The notes beneath the pieces are model-generated. The model was not told where the DNA came from. It ran no database searches and worked only from the letters and a program-made list of their open reading frames with translations. A DNA stretch of 64,000 nucleotides, taken from positions 158,968 to 222,967 of the forward strand of contig NZ_KB894687.1 of NCBI RefSeq assembly GCF_000374565.1, given 5' to 3'. Positions 45,360 through 54,798 of the stretch are shown piece by piece. Source of the stretch: Siminovitchia fordii DSM 16014 = CIP 108821 (GTDB lineage Bacteria; Bacillota; Bacilli; Bacillales; Bacillaceae_C). Position numbers and translations under genes: made by a program. The stretch's first letter is position 1; each line of letters opens with the position of its first letter.

Positions 45360-45985
45360 CCCGAATCTGTGGTGTGGTCCCAAAATCGGTAACTAATGCG
45401 CTGGAAAGGTGCCCGAATTCGGTGTGTAGTCCTGCAATCGGTAACTAATAGGCAGGAAAGATGCCCGAATCCGTTGTTTCGCCCCGGAATCGGTAACAAA
45501 TAGGCTAGAAAGGTGCCCGAATTCGGTGTGTAGTCCTGCAATCGGTAACAAATGAGTTGGAAAGATGCCCAAATCCGTGGTGTCGTCCCGAAATCGGTAA
45601 TTAATGGGCAGGAAAGGAGCCCGAATCCGCGTTGATGTCTCGCAATCGGTAACTAATGCGCTGGAAAGGAGCCCGAATCCACGGTGTCGTCCCGAAATCG
45701 GTAACTAATAGGCAGGAAAGATGCCCGAATTCGGTGTGTAGTCCTGCAATCGGTAACTAATAGGCAAGAAAGATGCCCGAATCCGTTGTTTCGTCCCGGA
45801 ATCGGTAATTAATAGGCAGGAAAGGTGCCCGACCCCGCGTTGATGTCCGAAATCGGTAATTAATAGGCAGGAAAGGTGCCCGACCCCGCGTTGATGTCCG
45901 AAATCGGTAACTAATATGCTAGTTAGAACCCGACCTCCGACCCCCGAACCCAGTATCTAATCCCCTGACAGATGCCCGAAAGCCG
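45360..45985. repeat. 52-bp tandem repeat, about 12 units
   Basis: Units starting with CCCGAAT or a variant begin at 45360, 45412, 45464, 45516, 45568, 45620, 45672, 45724, 45776 and 45828, exactly 52 bp apart, then at 45879, 45929 and 45974. Each unit holds two related blocks: CCCGAATCCG, then about 18 bases later CCCGAAATCGGTAACTAAT, followed by GGCAGGAAAG. 52 is not a multiple of 3 and no frame with a ribosome binding site crosses it, so it is not coding. The last units are degenerate. There are no unique spacers, so it is not CRISPR. Confidence 0.92.
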
Positions 45986-46073
45986 TTGCACCACCACTGA
46001 GAACGCCCACGTTTGATGACACAGCTGGTTACAAAAGTAATCCTTCCACACAGATTATTTTTCCAAAGTAAGT

Positions 46074-46122
46074 TTGACATGTATGTTTGTATTAGTGTAC
46101 TATCTAATTAATACACTAATAC
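46074..46122 (+). promoter_or_regulatory. Promoter and YtrA-like operator of the GntR/ABC operon
   Basis: TTGACA (46074-46079) and TACTAT (46098-46103) are spaced by 18 bases. An 11-bp inverted repeat GTATTAGTGTA (46089-46099) and TACACTAATAC (46112-46122) overlaps the -10 box. Its core AGTGTA-N12-TACACT closely resembles the known B. subtilis YtrA operator (AGTGTA and TACACT about 13 bases apart, as I recall). The GntR protein encoded second in the operon is the likely repressor. Confidence 0.78.
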
Positions 46123-46143
46123 ATGTTAACGGAGGTCTGAGTT

Positions 46144-46929
46144 ATGAGTGCGTTTATAGGATTATTGAAAAAGGATTTAAGCTTGATGAAGTTTTGGTAC
46201 GTGGTTTGGCTTACTTTTCTTTTTCTTGGAATGATTGGAGTTTATGCGCTCTCTGTGTATACATCCGAACCGAGCATTACAGTTCCTTTTCTTGTGACGA
46301 TGGCCGGCTTCCATGTGTTTTTGGCGCCGCTATCGGTTCTTACTGTTTTGAATATTGAAGGCAAGACACAGTTATGGCTTTATAACCCACAAGGGAGCAT
46401 AAAGTTATTGCTATCGAAAATCAGTGCAGCAGCGCTTGTTCAGTTGCTAGCGCAATTCTTCATCTCTTTGTACGCCTTATTTGTAATGAAAGTGTTAATG
46501 AATGAAGGGGTGATAGATAGTTTTAACAATTTCCTTCCATGGAAACAAGGATTTTTAATGCAATTGGGTATTTTTGGAGTATCCATGTATATCTCCATTT
46601 GGGTCATTTTTCTTTGGGCAGTTTACCATTCACTAGGAAAATATCCGGCCATAAAAAATTTCCGTTGGCTTGTGGTCATACTTGTCTGGGTTTCGTATAA
46701 TCTGCTGGAAGTTCTTCTTGCTAAAACAAAGCTTATTCAAAATATGGTCTTCTCATTTGGTGTAAACATTAATATCGCGCCAAAAATGGATTATGGAACA
46801 AACAATAGCTGGAACATTATTTATACCGACGCAAACATTCCTATTATGACAATCCTTCTGTACATCCTTTTATCTGTCATATTTTTCTTTCTCTCCAGCT
46901 GGCTTCTTGACAGGAAAGTCGAGGTGTAA
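46144..46929 (+). CDS. ABC-2-like membrane permease subunit
   Basis: This 261-residue membrane protein has about six transmembrane helices and an N-terminal cytoplasmic LLKKDLSLMK segment typical of ABC-2 permeases. GGAGGT precedes the ATG. It heads an operon of permease, GntR regulator, two ATPases and a second permease, resembling ytr-type cell-envelope stress operons. It probably pairs with the ATPase at 47303. The transported substrate is unknown. Confidence 0.8.
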   Translation: MSAFIGLLKKDLSLMKFWYVVWLTFLFLGMIGVYALSVYTSEPSITVPFLVTMAGFHVFLAPLSVLTVLNIEGKTQLWLYNPQGSIKLLLSKISAAALVQLLAQFFISLYALFVMKVLMNEGVIDSFNNFLPWKQGFLMQLGIFGVSMYISIWVIFLWAVYHSLGKYPAIKNFRWLVVILVWVSYNLLEVLLAKTKLIQNMVFSFGVNINIAPKMDYGTNNSWNIIYTDANIPIMTILLYILLSVIFFFLSSWLLDRKVEV

Positions 46930-46931
46930 TC

Positions 46932-47306
46932 ATGGCAAAAGATTTTGAAGCATCCAAACCAATTTATATACAAATCACTGAAAAGATTTTTCAAAGGATC
47001 ATTCGCGGTGAAATAAAGCCTGGGGAAAAATTGCCTTCCGTAAGGGAAATGGCTGTGCAGTCGGGCGTCAACCCAAATACAATTCAAAGGTCATATGCCG
47101 AAATGGAAAGGATGGGAATTGTGGAGACAAAGCGTGGGCAGGGAACATTTGTAATAGAAAGAGGGACTGTTGTGGATGAATTAAAGGAATCCATGCAGAC
47201 GGAAGTGATCAGTCAGTTTGTAAGAAATATGGAAGAGTTGGGATTTTCTAAGCAGCAAATGTTGAACGGATTAAAAAGTTACTTGGAAGAGGGTGGACAG
47301 AAGTGA
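46932..47306 (+). CDS. GntR-family repressor, YtrA subfamily
   Basis: The 124-residue protein has an N-terminal winged helix ([32 protein letters not shown], here cut for length to its core [14 protein letters not shown], then [11 protein letters not shown] and GQGTFV). Only a short helical tail follows, which defines the YtrA subfamily, regulators usually placed with ABC transporter genes. It starts 2 bases after the permease stop and overlaps the next ATPase gene by 4 bases. It likely represses this operon through the inverted repeat at 46089-46122 and responds to envelope-active compounds. Confidence 0.92.
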   Translation: MAKDFEASKPIYIQITEKIFQRIIRGEIKPGEKLPSVREMAVQSGVNPNTIQRSYAEMERMGIVETKRGQGTFVIERGTVVDELKESMQTEVISQFVRNMEELGFSKQQMLNGLKSYLEEGGQK

Positions 47307-48013
47307 CAATTGAACTGAACAGCGTAACGAAAAAATACGGTGCAGAAAAAGCATTGAATAACGTTACGTTGAAATTTGAACCCGGTAAAATATACGGCTT
47401 GCTCGGTCCGAACGGAAGCGGAAAGTCCACCACTTTGAAATTAATAACAGGTCTGGTCTATCCGAATAGCGGGACTGTTTTAGTTTTACAGGAAAGAGCG
47501 ACAAGAAGGATCAGTAAAAAAGTCGCTTATTTAACAGAACTGGATATGTTCTATGATTCTTTTACCACAGGAAAAATGATTGATTTCTATGACTCTCAGT
47601 TTCCAGACTTTGACAAGAATAAGGCCTTTCGGCTTCTCCAGGAAATGGAACTATCAGCGGACAAAAAAATCAAACAGCTTTCCAAAGGGAACAGGGGAAG
47701 ATTGAAGCTAGTTCTTACTTTGGCAAGAGATGTCCCGGTAGTCCTGCTTGACGAACCTTTTTCCGGGTTGGATCCGATGGTAAGAGATTCGATTGTAAAA
47801 AGTCTGCTTACTTATATAAATTTTGAAAAACAGACTGTCATTATTGCCACTCACGAAATTGACGAGATAGAGCCGATCATGGATGAAGTCGTTGCCATTT
47901 ACAACGGAGATATAGTTGGCAAAGAAAATGTGGAAAATCTACGGGAAGAACAGGGCTTATCTGTTTTAGAGTGGTTTAAATCCACAATGGAAAATAAAAG
48001 AGAGGAAGTGTAA
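47303..48013 (+). CDS. ABC transporter ATP-binding protein (YtrB-like)
   Basis: The 236-residue ATPase has Walker [10 protein letters not shown], Walker [14 protein letters not shown] and the H-loop ATHEID. The signature motif is unusual: LSKGN instead of LSGGQ, as in some YtrB/YhaQ-like proteins. It overlaps the GntR gene by 4 bases and precedes a second ATPase by 4 bases. It probably energises the permease at 46144. Confidence 0.9.
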   Translation: MTIELNSVTKKYGAEKALNNVTLKFEPGKIYGLLGPNGSGKSTTLKLITGLVYPNSGTVLVLQERATRRISKKVAYLTELDMFYDSFTTGKMIDFYDSQFPDFDKNKAFRLLQEMELSADKKIKQLSKGNRGRLKLVLTLARDVPVVLLDEPFSGLDPMVRDSIVKSLLTYINFEKQTVIIATHEIDEIEPIMDEVVAIYNGDIVGKENVENLREEQGLSVLEWFKSTMENKREEV

Positions 48014-48017
48014 TGGG

Positions 48018-48941
48018 ATGGCAGGAGTCGTTGAACTGGAAAATGTGACGAAAATGATTAAGGGAAGAAAGATTATCGATGACTTGACTTTCAATGTGAA
48101 CGCCGGTGAGGTGTTTGGTTTTTTAGGGCCGAATGGTGCTGGCAAAACGACAACAATCAGAATGATTGTCGGTCTGATTGGAATCACATCGGGAGAAATT
48201 AAAATTTGCGGCAAAAGCGTCAGAAAAGATTACGAGGACGCTATCAGCCATGTAGGTGCAATCGTAGAAAATCCTGAGCTGTATAAATTTTTGACCGGAT
48301 ACCAAAATCTTCAGCAGGCTGCACGTGCTAACAAAGGCATCAACAAGGAAAAAATTGATGAGGTTATCAGGCTTGTCGGCTTGACTGAGAGAATCCACGA
48401 TAAGGTCAGAACCTATTCTTTGGGGATGAGGCAAAGATTAGGTATTGCTCAAAGTCTTCTCCATGACCCGAAAATCCTCATTTTGGATGAACCAACCAAT
48501 GGTCTTGATCCTGCTGGAATAAGGGAGATCAGGGACTATTTAAGAAAGTTGGCTGAAAGGAAGAATCTTGCAATTATCGTATCCAGTCATTTGCTTTCCG
48601 AAATGGAAATGATGTGTGACCGGATTGCCATCATTCAAAAGGGAAAGCTGATTAATGTCCAAAATGTTCAAAGCGATGAGACAGAATCGGATAAAAAAAC
48701 GTATTTCTGTGATGTGGATAATCGGAATAAGGCAATAAAAGTATTGTCCAGAAACGGCATCCAGGCGGTAAAGCATGAGAATGGCATTCAAATCTTTCTG
48801 GAAACGAGTGAGGTTCCGGATGTATTGCGTCTGCTATTGAAGCATGATCTGCTTGTTTTTGAAATTCGCCCACTCAAGAAATCTCTTGAGGAGAAGTTTT
48901 TGGAAATAACCAATACTTCGGAGGTGGCAGCACATGTTTAA
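48018..48941 (+). CDS. ABC transporter ATP-binding protein (BcrA-like)
   Basis: The 307-residue ATPase of the bacitracin/lantibiotic-export type has Walker A GPNGAGKTT, the signature SLGMRQRLGIA, Walker B LILDEPTNGLDPAG and H-loop SSHLLSE. A C-terminal regulatory extension of about 85 residues is present. It overlaps the following permease by 8 bases. A role in exporting or removing envelope-active peptides is inferred from the family. Confidence 0.92.
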   Translation: MAGVVELENVTKMIKGRKIIDDLTFNVNAGEVFGFLGPNGAGKTTTIRMIVGLIGITSGEIKICGKSVRKDYEDAISHVGAIVENPELYKFLTGYQNLQQAARANKGINKEKIDEVIRLVGLTERIHDKVRTYSLGMRQRLGIAQSLLHDPKILILDEPTNGLDPAGIREIRDYLRKLAERKNLAIIVSSHLLSEMEMMCDRIAIIQKGKLINVQNVQSDETESDKKTYFCDVDNRNKAIKVLSRNGIQAVKHENGIQIFLETSEVPDVLRLLLKHDLLVFEIRPLKKSLEEKFLEITNTSEVAAHV

Positions 48942-49890
48942 TTTGGTAAGAAATGAATGGGAGAAGATTTTTAGACAAAGAGGTACATTTATCATGATTG
49001 GTCTCCTCATTTTGATTTTGATTGCCAATGCTGGAATGACTAAGTATTTTGAAGGAAAAGAAAAACCGTCAGGAACGGACTGGAAGCAGGAATTGATGGC
49101 GGAAAACGAATCATTGCAGCAGGAATCAGAAGATATACAAATAATGACTCCGTCTATGAAGGAATTCATTCATAAACAGGTGGCTGTAAATGAATATCGG
49201 ATTAAAAATAATATACCTCCAGCTTCTGGAAATACAGTTTGGACGTTCCTAAATGATTCGACGGCTCTGATTCCTTTTGCCGGATTGTTCGTGTTGATTA
49301 TCGCAGCAGGAATTGTTGCCAACGAATTTTCATGGGGAACCATCAAAGTCTTGCTGGTAAAACCTTATAAACGGTGGAAAATACTGCTTTCAAAATATAT
49401 AACAGTCAATTTTTTCCTGTTGCTCATGCTTGCAATATTGTTTGTTTTTTCTGGTATAGCTGGTGTTTTACTATTCGGAACAGGTGATGCAGCAGAGAAT
49501 GTTCACTTGGTATATATAGACGGACAGGTCCAAGAGCGAAGTCTGCTTTTATTCTTACTCAAATCCTATGCTTTTAATTCTTTAAGTATCTTTTTGCTTG
49601 CAGCTATGGCTTTTATGATATCTGCGGTATTCAGAAGCAGTGCGCTGGCAATAGGTCTTTCAGTTTTTCTGCTTTTTACAGGCGGAACGGTAACGAATTT
49701 GTTGGCAAGTAAATTTGAATGGGCAAAATACAGCCTGTTCGCAAATACGAATTTGATGCAATATGTCGATGGGATGCCGTTGGTCGACAGCATGACGATG
49801 AAGTTTTCCGTGATAATTTTATTCATCTATTTTTCCATCTTTCACATTCTGGCATTTACGTGCTTTACAAGGCGTGATATTGCTTCGTAA
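48934..49890 (+). CDS. ABC-2 permease (partner of the BcrA-like ATPase)
   Basis: The 318-residue membrane protein starts with a cytoplasmic RNEWEKIFRQRG and one helix. An extracytoplasmic segment of about 85 residues follows, then five further helices (for example FAGLFVLIIAAGIVANEF, with FSWGTIKVLLVKPYKRWKILLSK abbreviated here to SWGTIKVLLVKPYKR as the coupling helix). This arrangement is standard for ABC-2 permeases such as BcrB-like proteins. It ends the operon; no clear terminator is seen. Confidence 0.85.
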   Translation: MFNLVRNEWEKIFRQRGTFIMIGLLILILIANAGMTKYFEGKEKPSGTDWKQELMAENESLQQESEDIQIMTPSMKEFIHKQVAVNEYRIKNNIPPASGNTVWTFLNDSTALIPFAGLFVLIIAAGIVANEFSWGTIKVLLVKPYKRWKILLSKYITVNFFLLLMLAILFVFSGIAGVLLFGTGDAAENVHLVYIDGQVQERSLLLFLLKSYAFNSLSIFLLAAMAFMISAVFRSSALAIGLSVFLLFTGGTVTNLLASKFEWAKYSLFANTNLMQYVDGMPLVDSMTMKFSVIILFIYFSIFHILAFTCFTRRDIAS

Positions 49891-49968
49891 TCGTATAAAG
49901 TGTCCAAAATAAATTCTAGATCTATTACAAAATTTCAACGACAATTAATTTGATAGAATAATAAAATA

Positions 49969-49997
49969 TTGGAAATCTTCCCCCTTTTTGTTATATT
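49969..49997 (+). promoter_or_regulatory. Promoter of the opp operon
   Basis: TTGGAA (49969-49974) and TATATT (49992-49997) are separated by 17 bases, about 108 bases before oppA. A small palindrome GCAAAT-G-ATTTGC (50015-50027) lies just downstream of the likely start site and may be an operator. Confidence 0.6.
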
Positions 49998-50104
49998 AGT
50001 GTTGTAACGAAAAAGCAAATGATTTGCAAATGGCATCATAGAATAGTAGTGGATAGGCAATTGTTTGCTGATCCGTTGCAAAATTTCGAAAAGGGGGAAT
50101 AAAC

Positions 50105-51775
50105 TTGAGGAAGAAGCGTTTTACATTATTCAGTTTTGTAACCGCATTCATTTTGCTTCTTGGCGGATGCTTCAGTGGCGAAACCGAGTCAAAGCCTGAT
50201 TCTTCTGATGGAGAAAAATCCGGTGAAGAACAGTCCGATGGCAAAAAGGTTTTGAACCTGAACAACAATGAAGAGCCTGGTTCCTTGCATCCTGGTACAG
50301 CACAGGGAACACATGATTCGTGGGTCTTGGAGCATGCCTTTGAAGGGTTGACGAAGAAAACTCCCGAAGGAGAAATTGTTCCCGGAATGGCTAAGGATTG
50401 GGAGGTCAGTGATGATGGCATCACGTGGACATTCAATCTGAGAGAAGATGTGAAATGGTCCAACGATGACCCTGTAACTGCTCATGACTTTGAATATGCA
50501 TGGAAGTATGCACTCAATCCTGATACCGCTGCCGAATATGCCTATCAATTATATTACCTTGAAGGCGGAGAAGAGTACAACAGCTCCGAGAACAAGGATG
50601 AGTATGCTGAGCTGGAAGAGAAAGTGGGGGTAAAGGCGTTAGACGACCATACTCTTGAAGTGAAGCTTGCAGAGGCGACACCTTACTTCCTTGATTTGAC
50701 ATCTTTTTATACTTATTATCCTGTGAATAAAAAGGTACAGGAAGAAAACCCTGAATGGGCACTGGAAGCAGACACCTATGTATCCAACGGTGCGTTCAAG
50801 CTGACTGAATGGAAACATAAAGAAAGCATGAAATTGGAGAAAAATGAAAACTATTACGACAAGGATAAGATCAATCTGGATGAAGTCAACTTTGTCATGA
50901 TCGACAATGCTGATACTGCATGGCAAATGTATCAAGCTGATGAACTGGACCTTGTCTATCCATTGCCGCCGGATGTAACAGGTGAGCTGAGCAGCAAAGA
51001 CGATCCAGAATTTGAACTTGCTCCGGATTTTACTGTTTATTATTATAATTTAAACAATGATGTAAAACCGTTTAACAATGTCAAGGTCAGAAAGGCGTTA
51101 TCCATGGCTATTGACCGCAAGGCGATTGTTGAACACGTCCAACAAGGTGGACAGCAGCCTGCGTATGGTATCATTCCTCCCGGGATACCTGATGTTGAAG
51201 GAGATTTCCAGGAAAACTCCGGAGAATTGTTTAAGGAAGATGTGGAAGAAGCGAAAAAGCTTTTAAAAGAAGGACTTGCAGAAGAAGGCATGGATGAAAT
51301 GCCTGAATTCAAACTGACATACAATACGGATGAAGGACATAAGAAAAACGCTGAAGCTGTCCAGGAAATGTGGCGCAAAAACTTGGGTATTAATGTCACA
51401 TTGGAAAATGTCGAATTCCAAGTCAAGCTTGACCGAGAAAAAGCAGGGGACTATGAAATTTCCCGTGGAGGTTGGCAAGGAGACTATGTGGATCCAATGA
51501 CATTCGTGGATCTGTGGGTAACAGGAGGCTCCTTCAACGATGCCAACTGGAGCAACGAAGAGTACGACAAAAATGTAAAAATTGCAAAAACTTCCATGGA
51601 TCCAAAAGAGCGTATGGAAGCCATGCATAAAGCGGAAGAAATTTTAATGGATGAAATGCCTATTATACCGGTATATTTCTACACGATGCCTTTTACTGTC
51701 AAACCGCATGTAAAAGGGGTCTTTACACCGATCAACCGTTACCCTCAGTTTATTTATGCTGATATTGAAAAATAA
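50105..51775 (+). CDS. oppA: Oligopeptide ABC transporter substrate-binding lipoprotein
   Basis: The 556-residue family 5 solute-binding protein captures peptides outside the membrane. It has a lipoprotein signal with lipobox LLGGC and an acidic, flexible linker. The mature domain contains the family regions GLTKKTPEGEIVPGMAKDWEVSDDG (core PGMAKDWEVSDDG) and NVKVRKALSMAIDR. The start is TTG 50105 with AAAGGGGG upstream. It is followed by oppBCDF, so the operon is complete. Roles of Opp in nutrition, sporulation and quorum peptide uptake are known in bacilli. Confidence 0.94.
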   Translation: MRKKRFTLFSFVTAFILLLGGCFSGETESKPDSSDGEKSGEEQSDGKKVLNLNNNEEPGSLHPGTAQGTHDSWVLEHAFEGLTKKTPEGEIVPGMAKDWEVSDDGITWTFNLREDVKWSNDDPVTAHDFEYAWKYALNPDTAAEYAYQLYYLEGGEEYNSSENKDEYAELEEKVGVKALDDHTLEVKLAEATPYFLDLTSFYTYYPVNKKVQEENPEWALEADTYVSNGAFKLTEWKHKESMKLEKNENYYDKDKINLDEVNFVMIDNADTAWQMYQADELDLVYPLPPDVTGELSSKDDPEFELAPDFTVYYYNLNNDVKPFNNVKVRKALSMAIDRKAIVEHVQQGGQQPAYGIIPPGIPDVEGDFQENSGELFKEDVEEAKKLLKEGLAEEGMDEMPEFKLTYNTDEGHKKNAEAVQEMWRKNLGINVTLENVEFQVKLDREKAGDYEISRGGWQGDYVDPMTFVDLWVTGGSFNDANWSNEEYDKNVKIAKTSMDPKERMEAMHKAEEILMDEMPIIPVYFYTMPFTVKPHVKGVFTPINRYPQFIYADIEK

Positions 51776-51908
51776 ACATGCATTGCAAAACTCGAGGTAT
51801 GCCATTCTTGGCATACCTGGTTTTGGTCCAATTTTAGGGAAAAGACGGTTTTTGTTTCTTAGCTGCTGAATCATGCAAGAAATAAGCACTATGAAAGAGG
51901 TGTTAAAG

Positions 51909-52838
51909 ATGTGGAAATATACACTAAATCGATTATTTTGGGCAATTGTCACAGTGTGGGTCATCATTACACTCACCTTTATCATTATGAAAATTATTCC
52001 GGGGAATCCATTTGCCAAAGAAGGACCGATGCCCCCGGCTGTATATAATAACTTGCAGCGCCATTACAATCTGGACAAGCCGGAAATTGTCCAATATGGT
52101 AACTATTTAAAATCTGTTCTCCAACTTGATTTTGGTCCATCGATGAAATCAAAGTCTATTACAGTCAATGATTATATTAAAAAGGGCTTTCCCGTCTCTC
52201 TACATCTGGGACTCCAGGCATTGTTGATAGCGGTTACGTTCGGATTGATCCTTGGAGTCATCGCCGCACTGAACAGGAATCGTTGGCCTGACTACACTTC
52301 AATGGTACTTGCCATCATAGGCTTGTCGGTTCCGAATTTTGTCTTGGCAACGTTTTTAATCCACTATGTTGCAGTGCAGTGGGAATTGTTGCCGGTAGCT
52401 ACATGGAAGTCATGGGCGCATACAATACTCCCTTCGATCGCACTTGCTATGATGCCCATGGCTTTTATAGCCAGGCTCATGAGATCCAGCATGCTGGAAG
52501 TGATGAATCAGGATTATATTTTAACAGCCAAGGCAAAAGGTTTGTCGGGCAGTGTGATTATCATTAAACATGCGATAAGGAATGCCATCCTGCCTGTTGT
52601 GACCGTTCTAGGGATTCTAACTGCCAACCTAGTAACTGGAAGTTTTATCGTTGAGTATATTTTCGGGATTCCAGGCATGGGAGAAATGTTTGTAAAAAGT
52701 ATCTTCAACCGTGATTACCCGGTCATATTAGGTTCTACCATCTTTTACAGCATCATTCTGATTGGATTGGTCTTTATTGTAGATATCGCCTATACATGGA
52801 TTGACCCCAGAATCAAGATTGCAAGGGAGAGCAGCTGA
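51909..52838 (+). CDS. oppB: Oligopeptide ABC transporter permease
   Basis: The 309-residue inner-membrane subunit has six predicted helices and the EAA-type coupling loop (YILTAKAKGLSGSVIIIKHAIRNA, core AKAKGLS). ATG 51909 is chosen since AGAGGTG lies 8 bases upstream; frames starting at 51873 or 51891 have no such site. It overlaps oppC by 1 base. Confidence 0.94.
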   Translation: MWKYTLNRLFWAIVTVWVIITLTFIIMKIIPGNPFAKEGPMPPAVYNNLQRHYNLDKPEIVQYGNYLKSVLQLDFGPSMKSKSITVNDYIKKGFPVSLHLGLQALLIAVTFGLILGVIAALNRNRWPDYTSMVLAIIGLSVPNFVLATFLIHYVAVQWELLPVATWKSWAHTILPSIALAMMPMAFIARLMRSSMLEVMNQDYILTAKAKGLSGSVIIIKHAIRNAILPVVTVLGILTANLVTGSFIVEYIFGIPGMGEMFVKSIFNRDYPVILGSTIFYSIILIGLVFIVDIAYTWIDPRIKIARESS

Positions 52839-53770
52839 TGAGTAAGCAGGAACTGAAATTGACGGAAGAGATGTTTTTGCCCGCGGAAGACAATTATAAG
52901 GAAGCCGAGAAAATTGCCAGGCCTTCTGTTTCCTACTGGTCAGATGTATGGCAGAGACTGGTCGAAAACAAGCTTGCGATGCTCGGGTTGCTAGTGATTA
53001 TTTTGTTGACCATCATGGCGATTATCGGTCCGCATTTGAACGGATTTACGTATTATGAACAGGATTTTACAAAAAAGAATGTGAGGCCTAACACTGAACA
53101 TTGGTTCGGAACCGACTCAGCAGGAAGGGATCTGTTCACCCGGAGTTGGTATGGTGCAAGAATTTCACTGTTTATCGGGGTGATGGCGGCGCTGATCGAC
53201 TTTATCATCGGTGTTGCGTACGGTGGTATTTCAGCCATTAAAGGCGGCCGCGTCGATAACGCCATGATGAGGATTGCCGAAATTCTTTATTCCATTCCAT
53301 ATTTGCTTGTCGTCATTTTAGTCATGATTGTCATGGAGCAAGGAATCTGGCCGATTATCATCGCTTTGTCGATCACAGGTTGGATTCAGATGGCCAGGCT
53401 GGTGAGAGGGCAGGTTTTACAGTTGAAGGAACAGGAATTCGTTCAGGCATCCAACGCAATAGGGGCGAAAATGGGCTGGATTTTACGAAAACATATGATA
53501 CCAAATACGCTTGGTCCTATTCTTGTAAACATAACCCTTACCGTTCCGACGGCTATATTTGCAGAGGCGACCTTGAGCTTCCTTGGATTGGGAGTCCAGG
53601 CGCCGCAGGCAAGCTGGGGAACATTAGTCAGTGATTCGCTCGGAAGTATTCATGTAGGACATTTTTATCAGCTTTTCATACCAGCTATTTTAATCTCTTT
53701 GACGATGCTTGCCTTTAATGTATTCGGTGATGGGCTTCGGGATGCACTCGATCCTAAATTGCGAGAATAA
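52838..53770 (+). CDS. oppC: Oligopeptide ABC transporter permease
   Basis: The 310-residue second permease has an N-terminal cytoplasmic segment of about 40 residues, typical of OppC, then a conserved GTDSAGRDLFTR motif. Further helices follow, with the coupling loop FVQASNAIGAKMGWI. It forms the membrane channel with OppB. Confidence 0.94.
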   Translation: MSKQELKLTEEMFLPAEDNYKEAEKIARPSVSYWSDVWQRLVENKLAMLGLLVIILLTIMAIIGPHLNGFTYYEQDFTKKNVRPNTEHWFGTDSAGRDLFTRSWYGARISLFIGVMAALIDFIIGVAYGGISAIKGGRVDNAMMRIAEILYSIPYLLVVILVMIVMEQGIWPIIIALSITGWIQMARLVRGQVLQLKEQEFVQASNAIGAKMGWILRKHMIPNTLGPILVNITLTVPTAIFAEATLSFLGLGVQAPQASWGTLVSDSLGSIHVGHFYQLFIPAILISLTMLAFNVFGDGLRDALDPKLRE

Positions 53771-53787
53771 GAGAGGTGGGGATCGAT

Positions 53788-54783
53788 ATGAAAAATATAC
53801 TGGAAGTGAAAGACTTGCATGTTTCCTTTCACACTTACGCCGGGGAAGTGAAAGCTGTCCGCGGTGTCAATTTTAGCGTAGGACAGGGAGAGACAGTTGC
53901 CATTGTTGGAGAATCAGGATGCGGGAAAAGTGTGACGGCCAAATCGATTATGAGACTGTTGCCTTCGCCGCCGGTGCAATATAAGCAGGGATCGATAGAA
54001 TTTCAGGGCAAGGACTTATTTGATGTTACCGAAAAAGAAATGCAGCGGATGCGCGGAAATCAAATCAGTATGATTTTCCAAGATCCCATGACTTCTCTGA
54101 ATCCGACAAGCAAGATTGGAAGTCAAATTATGGAAGCTATTTTAAAGCATAATGACATCAGCAAAAAAGCGGCTATTGAAAAAGCCATTGATATGCTGAG
54201 CCTAGTAGGTATTCCTCAGCCGGATAAGCGGGTCCACCAATATCCCCATGAATTTTCCGGGGGGATGCGCCAAAGGGCCATGATTGCGATGGCGCTTGCA
54301 TGCAATCCCCGTCTGTTGATCGCGGACGAACCGACAACAGCGCTTGATGTGACTATTCAGGCGCAAATATTGGAACTGATGAAAAAAATTCAAAAGGAAA
54401 CGGGAACTTCCATTATTTTAATCACTCATGACTTGGGGGTTGTAGCGGAGGTTGCCGATCGCGTGGTCGTTATGTATGCCGGGCAGGTGGTTGAAACAGG
54501 GACAGTGAAGGAACTCTTTGCTAATCCGCAGCACCCATACACAATGGGATTATTGAATTCCATTCCACGATTGGACATGGATAAAAACCAGCCGTTGTCG
54601 CCAATTATAGGGACACCGCCTGATTTGATCGATCCGCCTGAAGGCTGCCCGTTTTATGCCAGATGCCAATATGCCATGCGTGTCTGCAAGAATAACGACC
54701 CTGATCTCGAGGAAGTGAGGACGAACCAATACGCTGCTTGTTGGCTTCATCATCCAATGGCCCAACAGAGAGCGAGTGTGTGA
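53788..54783 (+). CDS. oppD: Oligopeptide ABC transporter ATP-binding protein
   Basis: The 331-residue ATPase has Walker A GESGCGKS, signature FSGGMRQR, Walker B LLIADEPTTALD and H-loop ITHDLG. Its C-terminal Cys-containing region (CPFYARCQYAMRVC) in OppD/DppD-type proteins can hold an iron-sulfur cluster. ATG 53788 follows AGAGGTGGGG; the GTG at 53776 overlaps that site. Confidence 0.95.
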   Translation: MKNILEVKDLHVSFHTYAGEVKAVRGVNFSVGQGETVAIVGESGCGKSVTAKSIMRLLPSPPVQYKQGSIEFQGKDLFDVTEKEMQRMRGNQISMIFQDPMTSLNPTSKIGSQIMEAILKHNDISKKAAIEKAIDMLSLVGIPQPDKRVHQYPHEFSGGMRQRAMIAMALACNPRLLIADEPTTALDVTIQAQILELMKKIQKETGTSIILITHDLGVVAEVADRVVVMYAGQVVETGTVKELFANPQHPYTMGLLNSIPRLDMDKNQPLSPIIGTPPDLIDPPEGCPFYARCQYAMRVCKNNDPDLEEVRTNQYAACWLHHPMAQQRASV

Positions 54784-54798
54784 CAAAGGAGGAAGCAG

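Noticed and set aside
45360-45985. CRISPR array
   Set aside because: The whole 52-bp unit repeats, there are no unique spacers of constant length, and no cas genes are present.
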